From positions 1,364,001 to 1,428,000 of the forward strand of contig NC_015682.1 in assembly GCF_000215975.1 (NCBI RefSeq): DNA of 64,000 nucleotides, given 5' to 3'. This stretch comes from Thermodesulfobacterium geofontis OPF15. Its GTDB lineage: Bacteria; Desulfobacterota; Thermodesulfobacteria; Thermodesulfobacteriales; Thermodesulfobacteriaceae. The notes beneath the pieces are model-generated. The model searched no databases and was not told where the DNA came from. It saw nothing but the letters and a program-made list of their open reading frames with translations. Below, piece after piece: positions 55,695 through 62,762 of the stretch; position 1 is the first letter of the stretch; every line of letters begins with the position of its first letter. Position numbers and translations under genes: made by a program.

Positions 55695-56366
55695 ATGGAC
55701 CAATCTAAAAATATACTCTACCCTTTTTCTGCTTTTGCTGAAAAATATGATGCCTGGTATGATTCTGAAGAAGGCAGGATTTTGTATGAAAACGAGAAAA
55801 AATGCCTTGAGCTTTTGATTAAAGATTGTGAAAAGGTTTTAGAAATAGGTGTGGGAACAGGAAGATTTTCTGTTTTAGCAAATCAAGCTATTGGCGTTGA
55901 TATCGCTTTTCCTCCACTAAAAATTGCTAAAAATAGAGGAATTTTTGTTATTCAAGCAAGGGCAGAGAGATTACCCTTTAAAGATAAAACTTTTGAATGC
56001 ATTATGTTTATTGTTACACTAAGTTTTGTTGAAGATTTAGTGAAAGCTTTGCTTGAAGCTAAAAGGGTTTTAAAAAAGAATGGTAAAATTATCATTTGCG
56101 AAGTTTTTAAAGAATCTGAGCTTGGAAAACTTTATGAAGAAAAAAAGAAAAAAAGACATCCCTTTTATAGCTATGCTACTTTTTATAGTTTTACTGAATT
56201 TAAAAAAATTTTAGAAAATTGTGGACTAAAAATTAATAATATCTACGGAACACTTGTAAATTATCCTTGTAAGCCTCCAAATTTAGAATCTCCATTAAAA
56301 CTCTCTTTAGAAAATCCCTATTTTAACAAATTACCCGGATTTGTTTGTTTAGAAGTGATACCATGA
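55695..56366 (+). CDS. class I SAM-dependent methyltransferase
   Basis: A 223-residue Methyltransf_11-type protein: FAEKYDAWYDSEEG, motif I VLEIGVGTGRFSV near residue 57, GVDIAFPPLKIAKNRG, RAERLPFKDKTFECI, ALLEAKRVLKKNGKIII. The substrate is unknown. It ends in an ATGA overlap with the first ATPase, so it belongs to the cluster and may modify a small molecule or protein there. Confidence 0.85.
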   Translation: MDQSKNILYPFSAFAEKYDAWYDSEEGRILYENEKKCLELLIKDCEKVLEIGVGTGRFSVLANQAIGVDIAFPPLKIAKNRGIFVIQARAERLPFKDKTFECIMFIVTLSFVEDLVKALLEAKRVLKKNGKIIICEVFKESELGKLYEEKKKKRHPFYSYATFYSFTEFKKILENCGLKINNIYGTLVNYPCKPPNLESPLKLSLENPYFNKLPGFVCLEVIP

Positions 56367-57205
56367 TTATTTCAGTTGCCAGCGGAAAAGGTGGTACAGG
56401 AAAAACTACTGTTGCAGTTTCTCTTGCCTTAAGTATTGAAAATTCACAAATAATTGATTGCGATGTAGAAGAACCAAATGTTCATTTATTTTTGAATCCA
56501 GAAATTAAAGAAAAAATTAAAGTAAAAACTCTCATTCCTGAAGTAGATAAAAATAAATGTAATTATTGTGGTTACTGTAGTCAAATATGTGTCTATAATG
56601 CTCTGGCTGTGCTAAAATTTAATTCAACTGGAGAGGTTTTACTCTTTCCTCATCTGTGTCATGGATGTGGGGGATGTATTTTACTTTGTCCTGAAAAGGC
56701 TATAAATCAAGGTTTTAGAGAGATTGGAGAAATTACAATAGGTTATAGGGAAAATGTAGAATTTGTAGAAGGAAAACTTAACATATCAGAAGTGCTTGCT
56801 CCTAAAGTGATTGAAAAAGCAAAAAATTTTATAAAACCTGATAAAATAGCTATAATTGATGCACCACCAGGAACAACTTGTCCTACAGTGTCTGCTATTA
56901 AAGGTTCTGATTTTTGCCTTCTTGTTACAGAACCAACTCCTTTTGGACTACATGATCTTGAACTTGCTTATGAAGTTACTAAGGCATTAAAAGTCCCTTC
57001 AGGTGTAGTAATTAATAAATCCGAAGATGATAAAATTATTGAAGATTTCTGTAAAAAAAATAATCTTCCCATTTTAATGAAAATCCCTTTTAAAAGGGAA
57101 ATTGCTGAACTTTATTCTAAAGGAGTGCCTTTAGTAGTTGGCATGCCTAAATATAAAGAAAATTTTCAAAAACTTATTACTTTAATAAAAAATTTCAAAA
57201 AATGA
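56363..57205 (+). CDS. MinD/ParA-type ATPase with two 4Fe-4S sites (first of pair)
   Basis: 280 residues. The deviant Walker A is SGKGGTGKTTVAVSLA; a ferredoxin insert follows with CNYCGYCSQIC and CHGCGGCILLCP, then switch II IDAPPGTTCP and VTEPTPFGLHD. I start at ATG 56363, which interlocks with the methyltransferase stop, instead of the upstream in-frame TTG at 56345 that would add six residues before the P-loop strand. Relatives are the paired ATPases of the ORP system and Mrp-like cluster carriers. Confidence 0.9.
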   Translation: MIISVASGKGGTGKTTVAVSLALSIENSQIIDCDVEEPNVHLFLNPEIKEKIKVKTLIPEVDKNKCNYCGYCSQICVYNALAVLKFNSTGEVLLFPHLCHGCGGCILLCPEKAINQGFREIGEITIGYRENVEFVEGKLNISEVLAPKVIEKAKNFIKPDKIAIIDAPPGTTCPTVSAIKGSDFCLLVTEPTPFGLHDLELAYEVTKALKVPSGVVINKSEDDKIIEDFCKKNNLPILMKIPFKREIAELYSKGVPLVVGMPKYKENFQKLITLIKNFKK

Positions 57206-58059
57206 AACAAATTTTAGTAATAAGTGGAAAGGGCGGAACAGGAAAAACCTTTTTTGCAGGTTGTTTAGCTGTTTCATTACCAAACAAAGTAATTGTTGAT
57301 TGCGATGTTGATGCAGCCAATCTTCATTTAATTTTGCATCCAAAAATTGAACAATCCTTTGAATTTATTGGTGGTAAAATCGCTTTTATTGATGAAGAGA
57401 AATGCACAACTTGTGGAGCCTGTAAGGAAGTATGTCAATTTTCCGCTATAACAGAGGATTTTCAAATTGATGAATTTTCTTGTGAAGGTTGTACTATCTG
57501 TAGTTATGTATGTCCTACCTCTGCTGTTATTATTAAAGATAGAATATCAGGAAGTTATTTTATTTCAAATACTGATTATGGTAAAATGGTTCATGCAAAG
57601 CTTGGCATTGCTCAAGAAAACTCAGGAAAGCTTGTTACAAAATTAAGAGAGATTGCTAAAGAAATTGCTGAAACGAATGGTGCAGATTTTATTATTATTG
57701 ATGGACCACCTGGTGTTGGATGTCCTGTTATGGCATCAATGACGGGGGTTGATCTTGTTCTTGCAATAACAGAACCAACAGTATCGGGATTTCATGATTT
57801 AAAAAGAGTCATTGACCTTGCCAAACATTTTAAAGTTGAAATAAAAGTAATTATTAACAAATATGATTTAAACATAGAGATGAGTAAGAAAATAGCTAAG
57901 GATCTTGAAAAATTAAATATTAAAATTATAGGAATGATACCTTTTTCTGAAGAAATCCTTGCCTCTGTAAAAGCAGGAGTCCCCTTTTTAAAATTTTCAA
58001 AAAGCAAACTGTCAAAAGATATTGAAAAATTAATCCACAAAATCTTAGATTCTCTTTAA
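57202..58059 (+). CDS. MinD/ParA-type ATPase with two 4Fe-4S sites (second of pair)
   Basis: 285 residues, paralogous to the previous gene: SGKGGTGKTFFAGCLA, CTTCGACKEVC, CEGCTICSYVCP, IDGPPGVGCPV, ITEPTVSGFHDLKRV. The P-loop has F-F where T-T is usual, so ATP use may differ between the pair. The ATGA overlap shows coupling. In Desulfovibrio such a pair is encoded with ORP and influences cell division, so I infer a heterodimer that carries or senses iron-sulfur clusters. Confidence 0.9.
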   Translation: MKQILVISGKGGTGKTFFAGCLAVSLPNKVIVDCDVDAANLHLILHPKIEQSFEFIGGKIAFIDEEKCTTCGACKEVCQFSAITEDFQIDEFSCEGCTICSYVCPTSAVIIKDRISGSYFISNTDYGKMVHAKLGIAQENSGKLVTKLREIAKEIAETNGADFIIIDGPPGVGCPVMASMTGVDLVLAITEPTVSGFHDLKRVIDLAKHFKVEIKVIINKYDLNIEMSKKIAKDLEKLNIKIIGMIPFSEEILASVKAGVPFLKFSKSKLSKDIEKLIHKILDSL

Positions 58060-58065
58060 TTATGA

Positions 58066-58102
58066 TTTCCTCATTTGGGGAAATTATTCCCCAAATGGGA
58101 AA
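58066..58102 (+). terminator. long hairpin after the ATPase pair
   Basis: An 11-base perfect stem CATTTGGGGAA / TTCCCCAAATG with ATTA loop, extended by TTTCC/GGAAA with one bulge to about 16 pairs. The following bases are not a run of T, so termination is probable but not certain. Confidence 0.65.
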
Positions 58103-58146
58103 ATCTTAAAATTTTTATAAACTACTTAAATCATTTAAAATTAATC

Positions 58147-58175
58147 TTTAGCGGGTTTTTAAAAATAGGTATACT
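58147..58175 (+). promoter_or_regulatory. tentative promoter for the Lys-rich secreted protein
   Basis: TTTAGC, 17-base spacer, TATACT. The -10 is acceptable, the -35 weak. Confidence 0.35.
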
Positions 58176-58219
58176 TTTTGCAATATTAAAAAACAAAAAT
58201 TTAAAAAGGGGGGTTAGTT

Positions 58220-58441
58220 ATGAAGAAGGTACTTAGTTTAATTACTGCTTTAATTCTTTTTGCATCACCTGTTTTTGCAACTAAACAAGCTGGTTCTGTA
58301 GCTGGAAATGCTACAAATGCTACTGCTACTCAGGAAGTTAAAAAACCTGTAAAGAAAGTTAAAAAAGTAAAGAAAGTAAAGAAAGTAAAGAAAGAAGAAA
58401 AGAAAGAAGAAGGTACAACAGCAGCTCCTGAGAAAAAGTAA
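58220..58441 (+). CDS. small secreted Lys/Val-repeat protein
   Basis: 73 residues. A clear signal peptide (MKKVLSLITALILFASPVFA, cleavage after residue 20) precedes a mature part of about 53 residues with a run of four KKV units, KKVKKVKKVKKV, then Lys/Glu. It has no enzyme motif. The cationic, disordered export could bind nucleic acid, LPS or peptide, but this is open. Strong GGGGGG ribosome site and own terminator (58457-58490). Confidence 0.75.
   Translation: MKKVLSLITALILFASPVFATKQAGSVAGNATNATATQEVKKPVKKVKKVKKVKKVKKEEKKEEGTTAAPEKK
58352..58396 (+). repeat. 9-base coding tandem repeat (KKV)
   Basis: Five near-identical 9-base units (AAGAAAGTA type), each encoding Lys-Lys-Val; slippage could change the number of units between strains. 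Confidence 0.8.
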
Positions 58442-58456
58442 ATTTATTTAAACTTT

Positions 58457-58490
58457 AACCCTCTGGGATTTCCCCAGAGGGTTTTATTTT
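58457..58490 (+). terminator. rho-independent terminator of the Lys-rich protein gene
   Basis: AACCCTCTGGG / CCCAGAGGGTT, 11-base perfect stem with ATTTC loop, followed by TTATTTTAT. The stop codon of the convergent 146-residue gene lies in the T tract. Confidence 0.93.
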
Positions 58491-58924
58491 ATAACATCAT
58501 CCAATTTTATACCTAAGTCTTTAGCTTTTTTGAGCATTTCTAAAAGTTGAATTTTTAATTTTTCTTTTTCTTCAATTTCAGTTTCTTCTATCTTTGTTTC
58601 TTTTTCCATAAAATAAATTTTAAAACTTTCTAATGGTTTCATCTCCATTACTTCAATTGTCACAGAAATAGGTTTGAATTCATTATTCGGTGTATCTTCA
58701 TATTCTATAGTTATTCTTGTAGGTTTCTCAGAAGCTTCCCTTTTATTCATTTCTTCGATAAGTCTTCTTGAAAGCTCAAGCCATATATTTTTATTTTTTT
58801 CTTTAATATCTTCAGACACATTTTTTCCGTAAAATAATGAATAAAACCACCTTTTTAATCTGAATATAGCTCCTCTACCTGTTGGTGCAATTTTAAATCT
58901 TTGTTGTTTTATCTCCATAATCAA
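58484..58924 (-). CDS. hypothetical protein, 146 aa
   Basis: I do not recognise this protein. It is 146 residues, with a basic start (IKQQRFKIAPTGRGAIFRLKRWFYSLF), a central beta-like part (RITIEYEDTP, FKPISVTIEVMEM) and a Glu/Lys coiled-coil end. No signal peptide or membrane helix. It lies between the Lys-rich protein and the Rrf2 gene. It may be co-transcribed with cydA-cydB-rrf2, as the gap to that gene is 25 bases. Confidence 0.65.
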   Translation of the reverse strand: MIMEIKQQRFKIAPTGRGAIFRLKRWFYSLFYGKNVSEDIKEKNKNIWLELSRRLIEEMNKREASEKPTRITIEYEDTPNNEFKPISVTIEVMEMKPLESFKIYFMEKETKIEETEIEEKEKLKIQLLEMLKKAKDLGIKLDDVIK

Positions 58925-58949
58925 TATTATACATTATAATTTTAAAAAC

Positions 58950-59369
58950 TTAAGTAGTTACATCTTGTGTTAAAAGACTCAAAAAATTAATCTCTTTTAG
59001 AGCTTCGATCAATTTATTTCTTACTTTAAACCATATAGGATGAACAGGGCATTGAGAAGAAAGGTTACAAATTTCTCTATTAATAACGCATCTATTTAGG
59101 GTAATAGCTTTTTCTATAGCCACAATAACATCATAAAGGGTTATATCTTTTGGTTTTTTGACTAATTTTACCCCCCCTGATACCCCCCTTTTAAGTTTCA
59201 GTAAACCTGCCTTTTCAAGTTGTTTTAATATTTTCATTAAAAACTTTTTTGGAATTTGCATTTCATTTGAAATCTCTTCAGCTTTTGAAGTATAATTTTC
59301 TTTTTTTGAAAGACAAAGCACTGTTCTTATTGCATAATCTGTTTCTCTTGTAATCTGTAACCCCTTAAT
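58950..59369 (-). CDS. Rrf2-family regulator, probable ATT start
   Basis: The winged helix-turn-helix of Rrf2 proteins begins ITRETDYAIRTVLCLSKKEN, then IPKKFLMKILKQLEKAGLLKLKRGVSGG. Cysteines RCVINREICNLSSQCP (C-x6-C-x5-C) match Fe-S-binding Rrf2 sensors such as NsrR and IscR. The conserved N-terminus lies upstream of the only ordinary start (GTG 59321). An in-frame stop follows a few codons further up, and no ATG/GTG/TTG lies between. An AAGGAGG site at 59376-59382 is 6 bases before ATT 59369, giving MKGLQITRE; I choose that. The ATT overlaps the cydB stop, so re-initiation is likely. Probable role: oxygen/NO-responsive control of cydAB. Confidence 0.75.
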   Translation of the reverse strand: MKGLQITRETDYAIRTVLCLSKKENYTSKAEEISNEMQIPKKFLMKILKQLEKAGLLKLKRGVSGGVKLVKKPKDITLYDVIVAIEKAITLNRCVINREICNLSSQCPVHPIWFKVRNKLIEALKEINFLSLLTQDVTT

Positions 59370-60387
59370 AGCCTTCCTCCTTAAGTTCTTCTTCTGTTAT
59401 TTTATACATAAATGTTTTATATGTCCAAGCCTGATATAAGAGAACAATAGGGACAAAAATTATCACTACAATGGTCATCACTTTCAAAGTATAGGGACTT
59501 GAAGAGGAATTAAATATGGTAAGATTATATTTTGGATCAATTGATGAAGGAATTAAATTTGGATATAGTCCTATCACTCCGCTAAAGACAAGAGCAATAA
59601 TAAATAGAAAAGAAAATAAAAATGCGCTCCCGTTTTTATTTTTCATAATATAAGACCCAGTAAGAAGTAGGCAAACTAAAGCCAAAGCTGGAACAATAAA
59701 CCATATAGGCATTTTTATAAAGTTATCATAGAGATTTGTAAATAGGGCTGTAAAAACAAAAAATAATACAGCAGTAATTGCCTGTAAAAACCAAAATTTC
59801 TTTGCTATTGAAAGTGCACGGTTAGCTAATTCCTCAGGGACTCTTAATGATACCCACAGTCCTCCATGAACTATAAAAGTAAAAAGAAAGAGTAACCCTA
59901 CAAGCAATCCATAAGGATTAAGGAGGCTAAAAAAAGTTCCATAGTAGCCAGAATCATCAAAGGGAAGTCCTTTAAAAATGTTTCCAAAGGCAACACCAAA
60001 AAGTAGAGCTGGAATAAAACTGCCTACAAATAACCAAAAATCCCAAAATTTTTTCATTCCTTCAGAAGTTGATTTTCCTCTAAGTTCCACAGCAACACCT
60101 CTAAATATTAAAGCAAAAAGTATTATTAATAAAGGAGTGTAAAGATAGCTAAACATATAAGCATAAGTTGTAGGGAAGGCAGCAAAAGTAGCTCCTCCTG
60201 CAGTAATTAACCATACTTCATTGCCATTCCAAACTGGACCTATAGCATGTAGCACTGCTCTTTTGTCAATTTCACTTTTACTAATAAAAGGGTAAAGAAT
60301 ACCTGCTCCTAAATCAAATCCATCAAGGGCAAAATAAACTGCCCAAAGTAAACCCCATAAAACAAACCATATAATTTGGAATTCCAT
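59365..60387 (-). CDS. cydB: cytochrome bd oxidase subunit II
   Basis: A 340-residue, eight- to nine-helix membrane protein: ALDGFDLGAGILYPF, AIGPVWNGNEVWLITAGGATFAAFP, FRGVAVELRGK, and the late YQAWTYKTF. It pairs with CydA to reduce oxygen to water with quinol. 2 bases after cydA. Its stop overlaps the Rrf2 start. Confidence 0.95.
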   Translation of the reverse strand: MEFQIIWFVLWGLLWAVYFALDGFDLGAGILYPFISKSEIDKRAVLHAIGPVWNGNEVWLITAGGATFAAFPTTYAYMFSYLYTPLLIILFALIFRGVAVELRGKSTSEGMKKFWDFWLFVGSFIPALLFGVAFGNIFKGLPFDDSGYYGTFFSLLNPYGLLVGLLFLFTFIVHGGLWVSLRVPEELANRALSIAKKFWFLQAITAVLFFVFTALFTNLYDNFIKMPIWFIVPALALVCLLLTGSYIMKNKNGSAFLFSFLFIIALVFSGVIGLYPNLIPSSIDPKYNLTIFNSSSSPYTLKVMTIVVIIFVPIVLLYQAWTYKTFMYKITEEELKEEGY

Positions 60388-60389
60388 TT

Positions 60390-61694
60390 TTACACCTCCT
60401 TTGGTTCAGGTCCTTTTTTTGCATATTTTGAAAGAAGATAAATATCGATAATTCCAAGAGCGCTATAAAAAATTGTAAATCCAATAAGAGAAGCTATAAC
60501 CTGTATAGGCTCCACTGCTTTGGAAACAGCATCAGAAGTTCTCAGTAATCCATAGACAATCCAAGGTTGTCTGCCTACCTCTGCTACAATCCAGCCAAGT
60601 TGTGCTGCTATATAAGGAAGCGGAATTGACCATAAAAGAATTCTTAAAAGTGTTGTGCTTTGCTCAATTTCTTTAAATTTAACCAAAGCTAAAAAGGAAA
60701 GAAGAATAAAAAGAAAACCAAATCCTACCATTAATCTAAAACTTACAAAAGTAAGTGTTACTGGGGGTCTATCTTGAGGTGGAAATTCCTTAAGTCCTTT
60801 AATTTCTTTCTTCCCAGCTAAAAAACTAAGCAAACCTGGAATTCCTATTGCCTCAACTAAATTTTTCTCATTTTTTGGGTCAGGAATAAGCAGGAGATAC
60901 ATTGGTGCATCTTTGGTAGTTTCCCAAAGAGACTCCATTGCAGCAATCTTTGTTGGTTGGGTATGGGCAACTTCATGAGCATGAAAATGACCAATAAACG
61001 CAACTAAAATAGAACTTATAAGTGCAAAGGTGGCTCCGATCTTAAAAGATTTTTTAAAAAATTCAGTTTCATTTTTTCTCAAAAGATGATAAGCAGAAAC
61101 TCCCAGAATAAAAAATCCTGCTACAACCCAGCCTGACATAACAGTATGGAAAAATTTAAGTATTGCATAGGGATTAGTTACAACTGCCCAGAAATCAACC
61201 ATTTCTGCCCTTCCATTTCTTATTACATAACCTACAGGATTTTGCATCCAGCCATTGGCAATTAAAATCCATAAAGCAGAAATATTAGTTGCTAATGCTA
61301 CAAGCCATATTGAAAAGGCATGAAGTTTAGGTGAAATTCTATTCCATCCGAATATCCAAACACCAAGAAAAGTAGATTCAAGAAAGAATGCCAAAGTTGC
61401 TTCAATAGCAAGGGGAGAACCAAAAATATCTCCAACATAGCGAGAATATTCTGCCCAGTTCATTCCAAATTGGAATTCCATTGTTATTCCTGTAACTATT
61501 CCTAAGGCAAAATTAATCAGAAAAAGTACTCCCCAAAACTTTGCCATCCTTAAATAATCTTTATCTCCAGTTGCTACATATTTGCTTTCCATATAAGCTA
61601 CAAGAACTGAAAGCCCCAAAGTAAGAGGAACAAAAATAAAATGAAAAGCAGCGGTTATGGCAAATTGAAGCCTACTTAACAAAACAATATCCAT
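60390..61694 (-). CDS. cydA: cytochrome bd oxidase subunit I
   Basis: 434 residues, shorter than the E. coli 522, so the Q-loop is of the short type. Seen: RLQFAITAAFHFIFVPLTLG (heme b595 His), ITMEFQFGMNWAEYSRYVGDIFG, FHAHEVAHTQPTKIAAMESLWET, and GRQPWIVYGLLRTSDAVS. In a sulfate reducer it serves oxygen detoxification rather than aerobic growth. Promoter at 61788-61815. Confidence 0.96.
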   Translation of the reverse strand: MDIVLLSRLQFAITAAFHFIFVPLTLGLSVLVAYMESKYVATGDKDYLRMAKFWGVLFLINFALGIVTGITMEFQFGMNWAEYSRYVGDIFGSPLAIEATLAFFLESTFLGVWIFGWNRISPKLHAFSIWLVALATNISALWILIANGWMQNPVGYVIRNGRAEMVDFWAVVTNPYAILKFFHTVMSGWVVAGFFILGVSAYHLLRKNETEFFKKSFKIGATFALISSILVAFIGHFHAHEVAHTQPTKIAAMESLWETTKDAPMYLLLIPDPKNEKNLVEAIGIPGLLSFLAGKKEIKGLKEFPPQDRPPVTLTFVSFRLMVGFGFLFILLSFLALVKFKEIEQSTTLLRILLWSIPLPYIAAQLGWIVAEVGRQPWIVYGLLRTSDAVSKAVEPIQVIASLIGFTIFYSALGIIDIYLLSKYAKKGPEPKEV

Positions 61695-61707
61695 TTTTTA
61701 CCTCCTG

Positions 61708-61725
61708 TAATTTTATTATTAATTA
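61708..61725 (-). promoter_or_regulatory. candidate operator repeat A in the cydA leader
   Basis: TAATTTTATTATTAATTA (plus strand). It forms a direct repeat with 61770-61787 (17 of 18 bases) and has inverted ends TAATT/AATTA. It lies just upstream of the cydA ribosome site. Confidence 0.5.
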
Positions 61726-61769
61726 CTTCTATTATCAACTTTTAAAATTTTATAAAGAACAATTTTTTC

Positions 61770-61787
61770 TAATTTTATTATTGATTA
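61770..61787 (-). promoter_or_regulatory. candidate operator repeat B at the cydA -10
   Basis: TAATTTTATTATTGATTA (plus strand), directly next to the -10 (61788-61793). Same spacing and ends as repeat A. A suitable position for an Rrf2-type repressor. Confidence 0.5.
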
Positions 61788-61815
61788 ATTTTATCCACTT
61801 TAAAAAATTTGTCAA
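61788..61815 (-). promoter_or_regulatory. sigma-70 promoter of cydAB-rrf2
   Basis: Minus strand: TTGACA, 16-base spacer, TAAAAT. A perfect -35, and a strong overall match. Confidence 0.8.
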
Positions 61816-61844
61816 GAGAAATTTTTTATCAAAGGTATCTATTT

Positions 61845-62226
61845 TTATCTTAAGTTGTTAATTAGCTTTTCTACTTTCTTTTTTATCTCCTCTCTTACTT
61901 TTCTAAAAACTTCTAATTTTTCTTCTTCTGAGCCTTCTGCCTTTGCTGGATCTGGAAGACCCCAATATTCCCTATATGCAGTAGGTATATAAGGACAGGT
62001 TTCTGCAGAATCTTCACAAAGGATTATCACTATATCAAGTTCATTATAGGGTATATTTTCAATAGACTTTGGATAATGAGAGGGAAGGATTAACGTTTAA
62101 TGCTGGAGAAGAACCTGCAGAATAAATTTCTACTTGCTTTCCATACAACTTAGCAAAATATTTAACATATCCTTCTGCCATTTGACTTCTTGCTGAATTT
62201 CCACTACATATAAAACCTATTTTGAT
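61845..62226 (-). pseudogene. arsC: arsenate reductase (LMW-phosphatase type), broken by deletion and start loss
   Basis: Two frames carry one ArsC. The N-part (from about 62226) has the phosphatase loop ICSGNSARSQMAEG and IYSAGSSPALNVNP. The C-part (to 61845) has KSIENIPYNELDIVIILCEDSAETCP and WGLPDPAKAEGSEEEK. They meet near 62079-62088, where about 14 residues normally lie between the NP and SHYPKS segments. The missing ~40 bases shift the frame. The N-part has no ATG/GTG/TTG; at the expected Met, the sequence has ATC. Thus it is probably inactive, although both key cysteine motifs remain. A sequence error could explain the frame shift but not so easily the missing segment. Confidence 0.8.
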
Positions 62227-62260
62227 ATCCTAATTAAAATTTTATCAAAAAAAATTTAAA

Positions 62261-62289
62261 TTGTAAAAAACAAAATTCGGGATTATAAT
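62261..62289 (+). promoter_or_regulatory. sigma-70 promoter of the 103-residue secreted protein
   Basis: TTGTAA, 17-base spacer, TATAAT, 40 bases before the ATG. Confidence 0.65.
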
Positions 62290-62329
62290 TTAAAAGGCCA
62301 AAAATATCAAATAAGGAGGAGGTGAAAAG

Positions 62330-62641
62330 ATGAAGAGATTTGTAGCCTTTTTAGTTGGAGTTTCTCTTTTAGGCTTATCTGCTGTTTATGCTAAAGGTCC
62401 TCAAGGTGGACCAGAAAAAGCTGGTCCTAAACCTTATCAAGGAGCTGGAATAGGTAAAGAGGTTAGCAATGCCACTAAGGAATTAAAGGGACAGGAAGAA
62501 AAAAAAGGATTTGGGCAAACTGTTAGAGAAAGAGCACGTGAAAAGTCAAGAATTCAAGAACATAAAGAGCTAAAGAAACAACAAAAAATTCAAAAACAAA
62601 TCAAACCAAAAGCTGGTACTGGCAATGCAACCTCTCAATAA
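62330..62641 (+). CDS. small secreted basic protein, 103 aa
   Basis: Signal peptide MKRFVAFLVGVSLLGLSAVYA (cleavage after about residue 21), then a Gly/Pro/Lys-rich mature part with EVSNATKELKGQEEKKGFGQ and a Lys/Gln-rich end. No known domain. It shares style with the 58220 gene: short, exported, Lys-rich and NAT-containing. A strong AAGGAGGAGG site supports the ATG. Function unknown. Confidence 0.72.
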   Translation: MKRFVAFLVGVSLLGLSAVYAKGPQGGPEKAGPKPYQGAGIGKEVSNATKELKGQEEKKGFGQTVRERAREKSRIQEHKELKKQQKIQKQIKPKAGTGNATSQ

Positions 62642-62728
62642 TCTAATTTAGATAATTTTAAAACATTAATAAAACACTCTAATCTTTTAGGCATACTTAG
62701 TTATTTCTTAAAGGTTAATTATCGATTC

Positions 62729-62756
62729 TTGACTTAAATTTTTAAATTTTTAAAAT
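62729..62756 (+). promoter_or_regulatory. promoter giving a probable leaderless mRNA for the PIN protein
   Basis: TTGACT, 16-base spacer, TAAAAT; the ATG begins 7 bases after the -10 and no ribosome site exists. Geometry is identical to that at 42339-42373. Confidence 0.6.
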
Positions 62757-62762
62757 TATGTT

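Noticed and set aside
56345-56362. TTG start for the first MinD-like ATPase
   Set aside because: ATG 56363 interlocks with the upstream stop and gives the usual start just before the P-loop strand.
58352-58396. CRISPR-like or regulatory repeat
   Set aside because: The 9-base units keep the reading frame and encode Lys-Lys-Val; there are no spacers.
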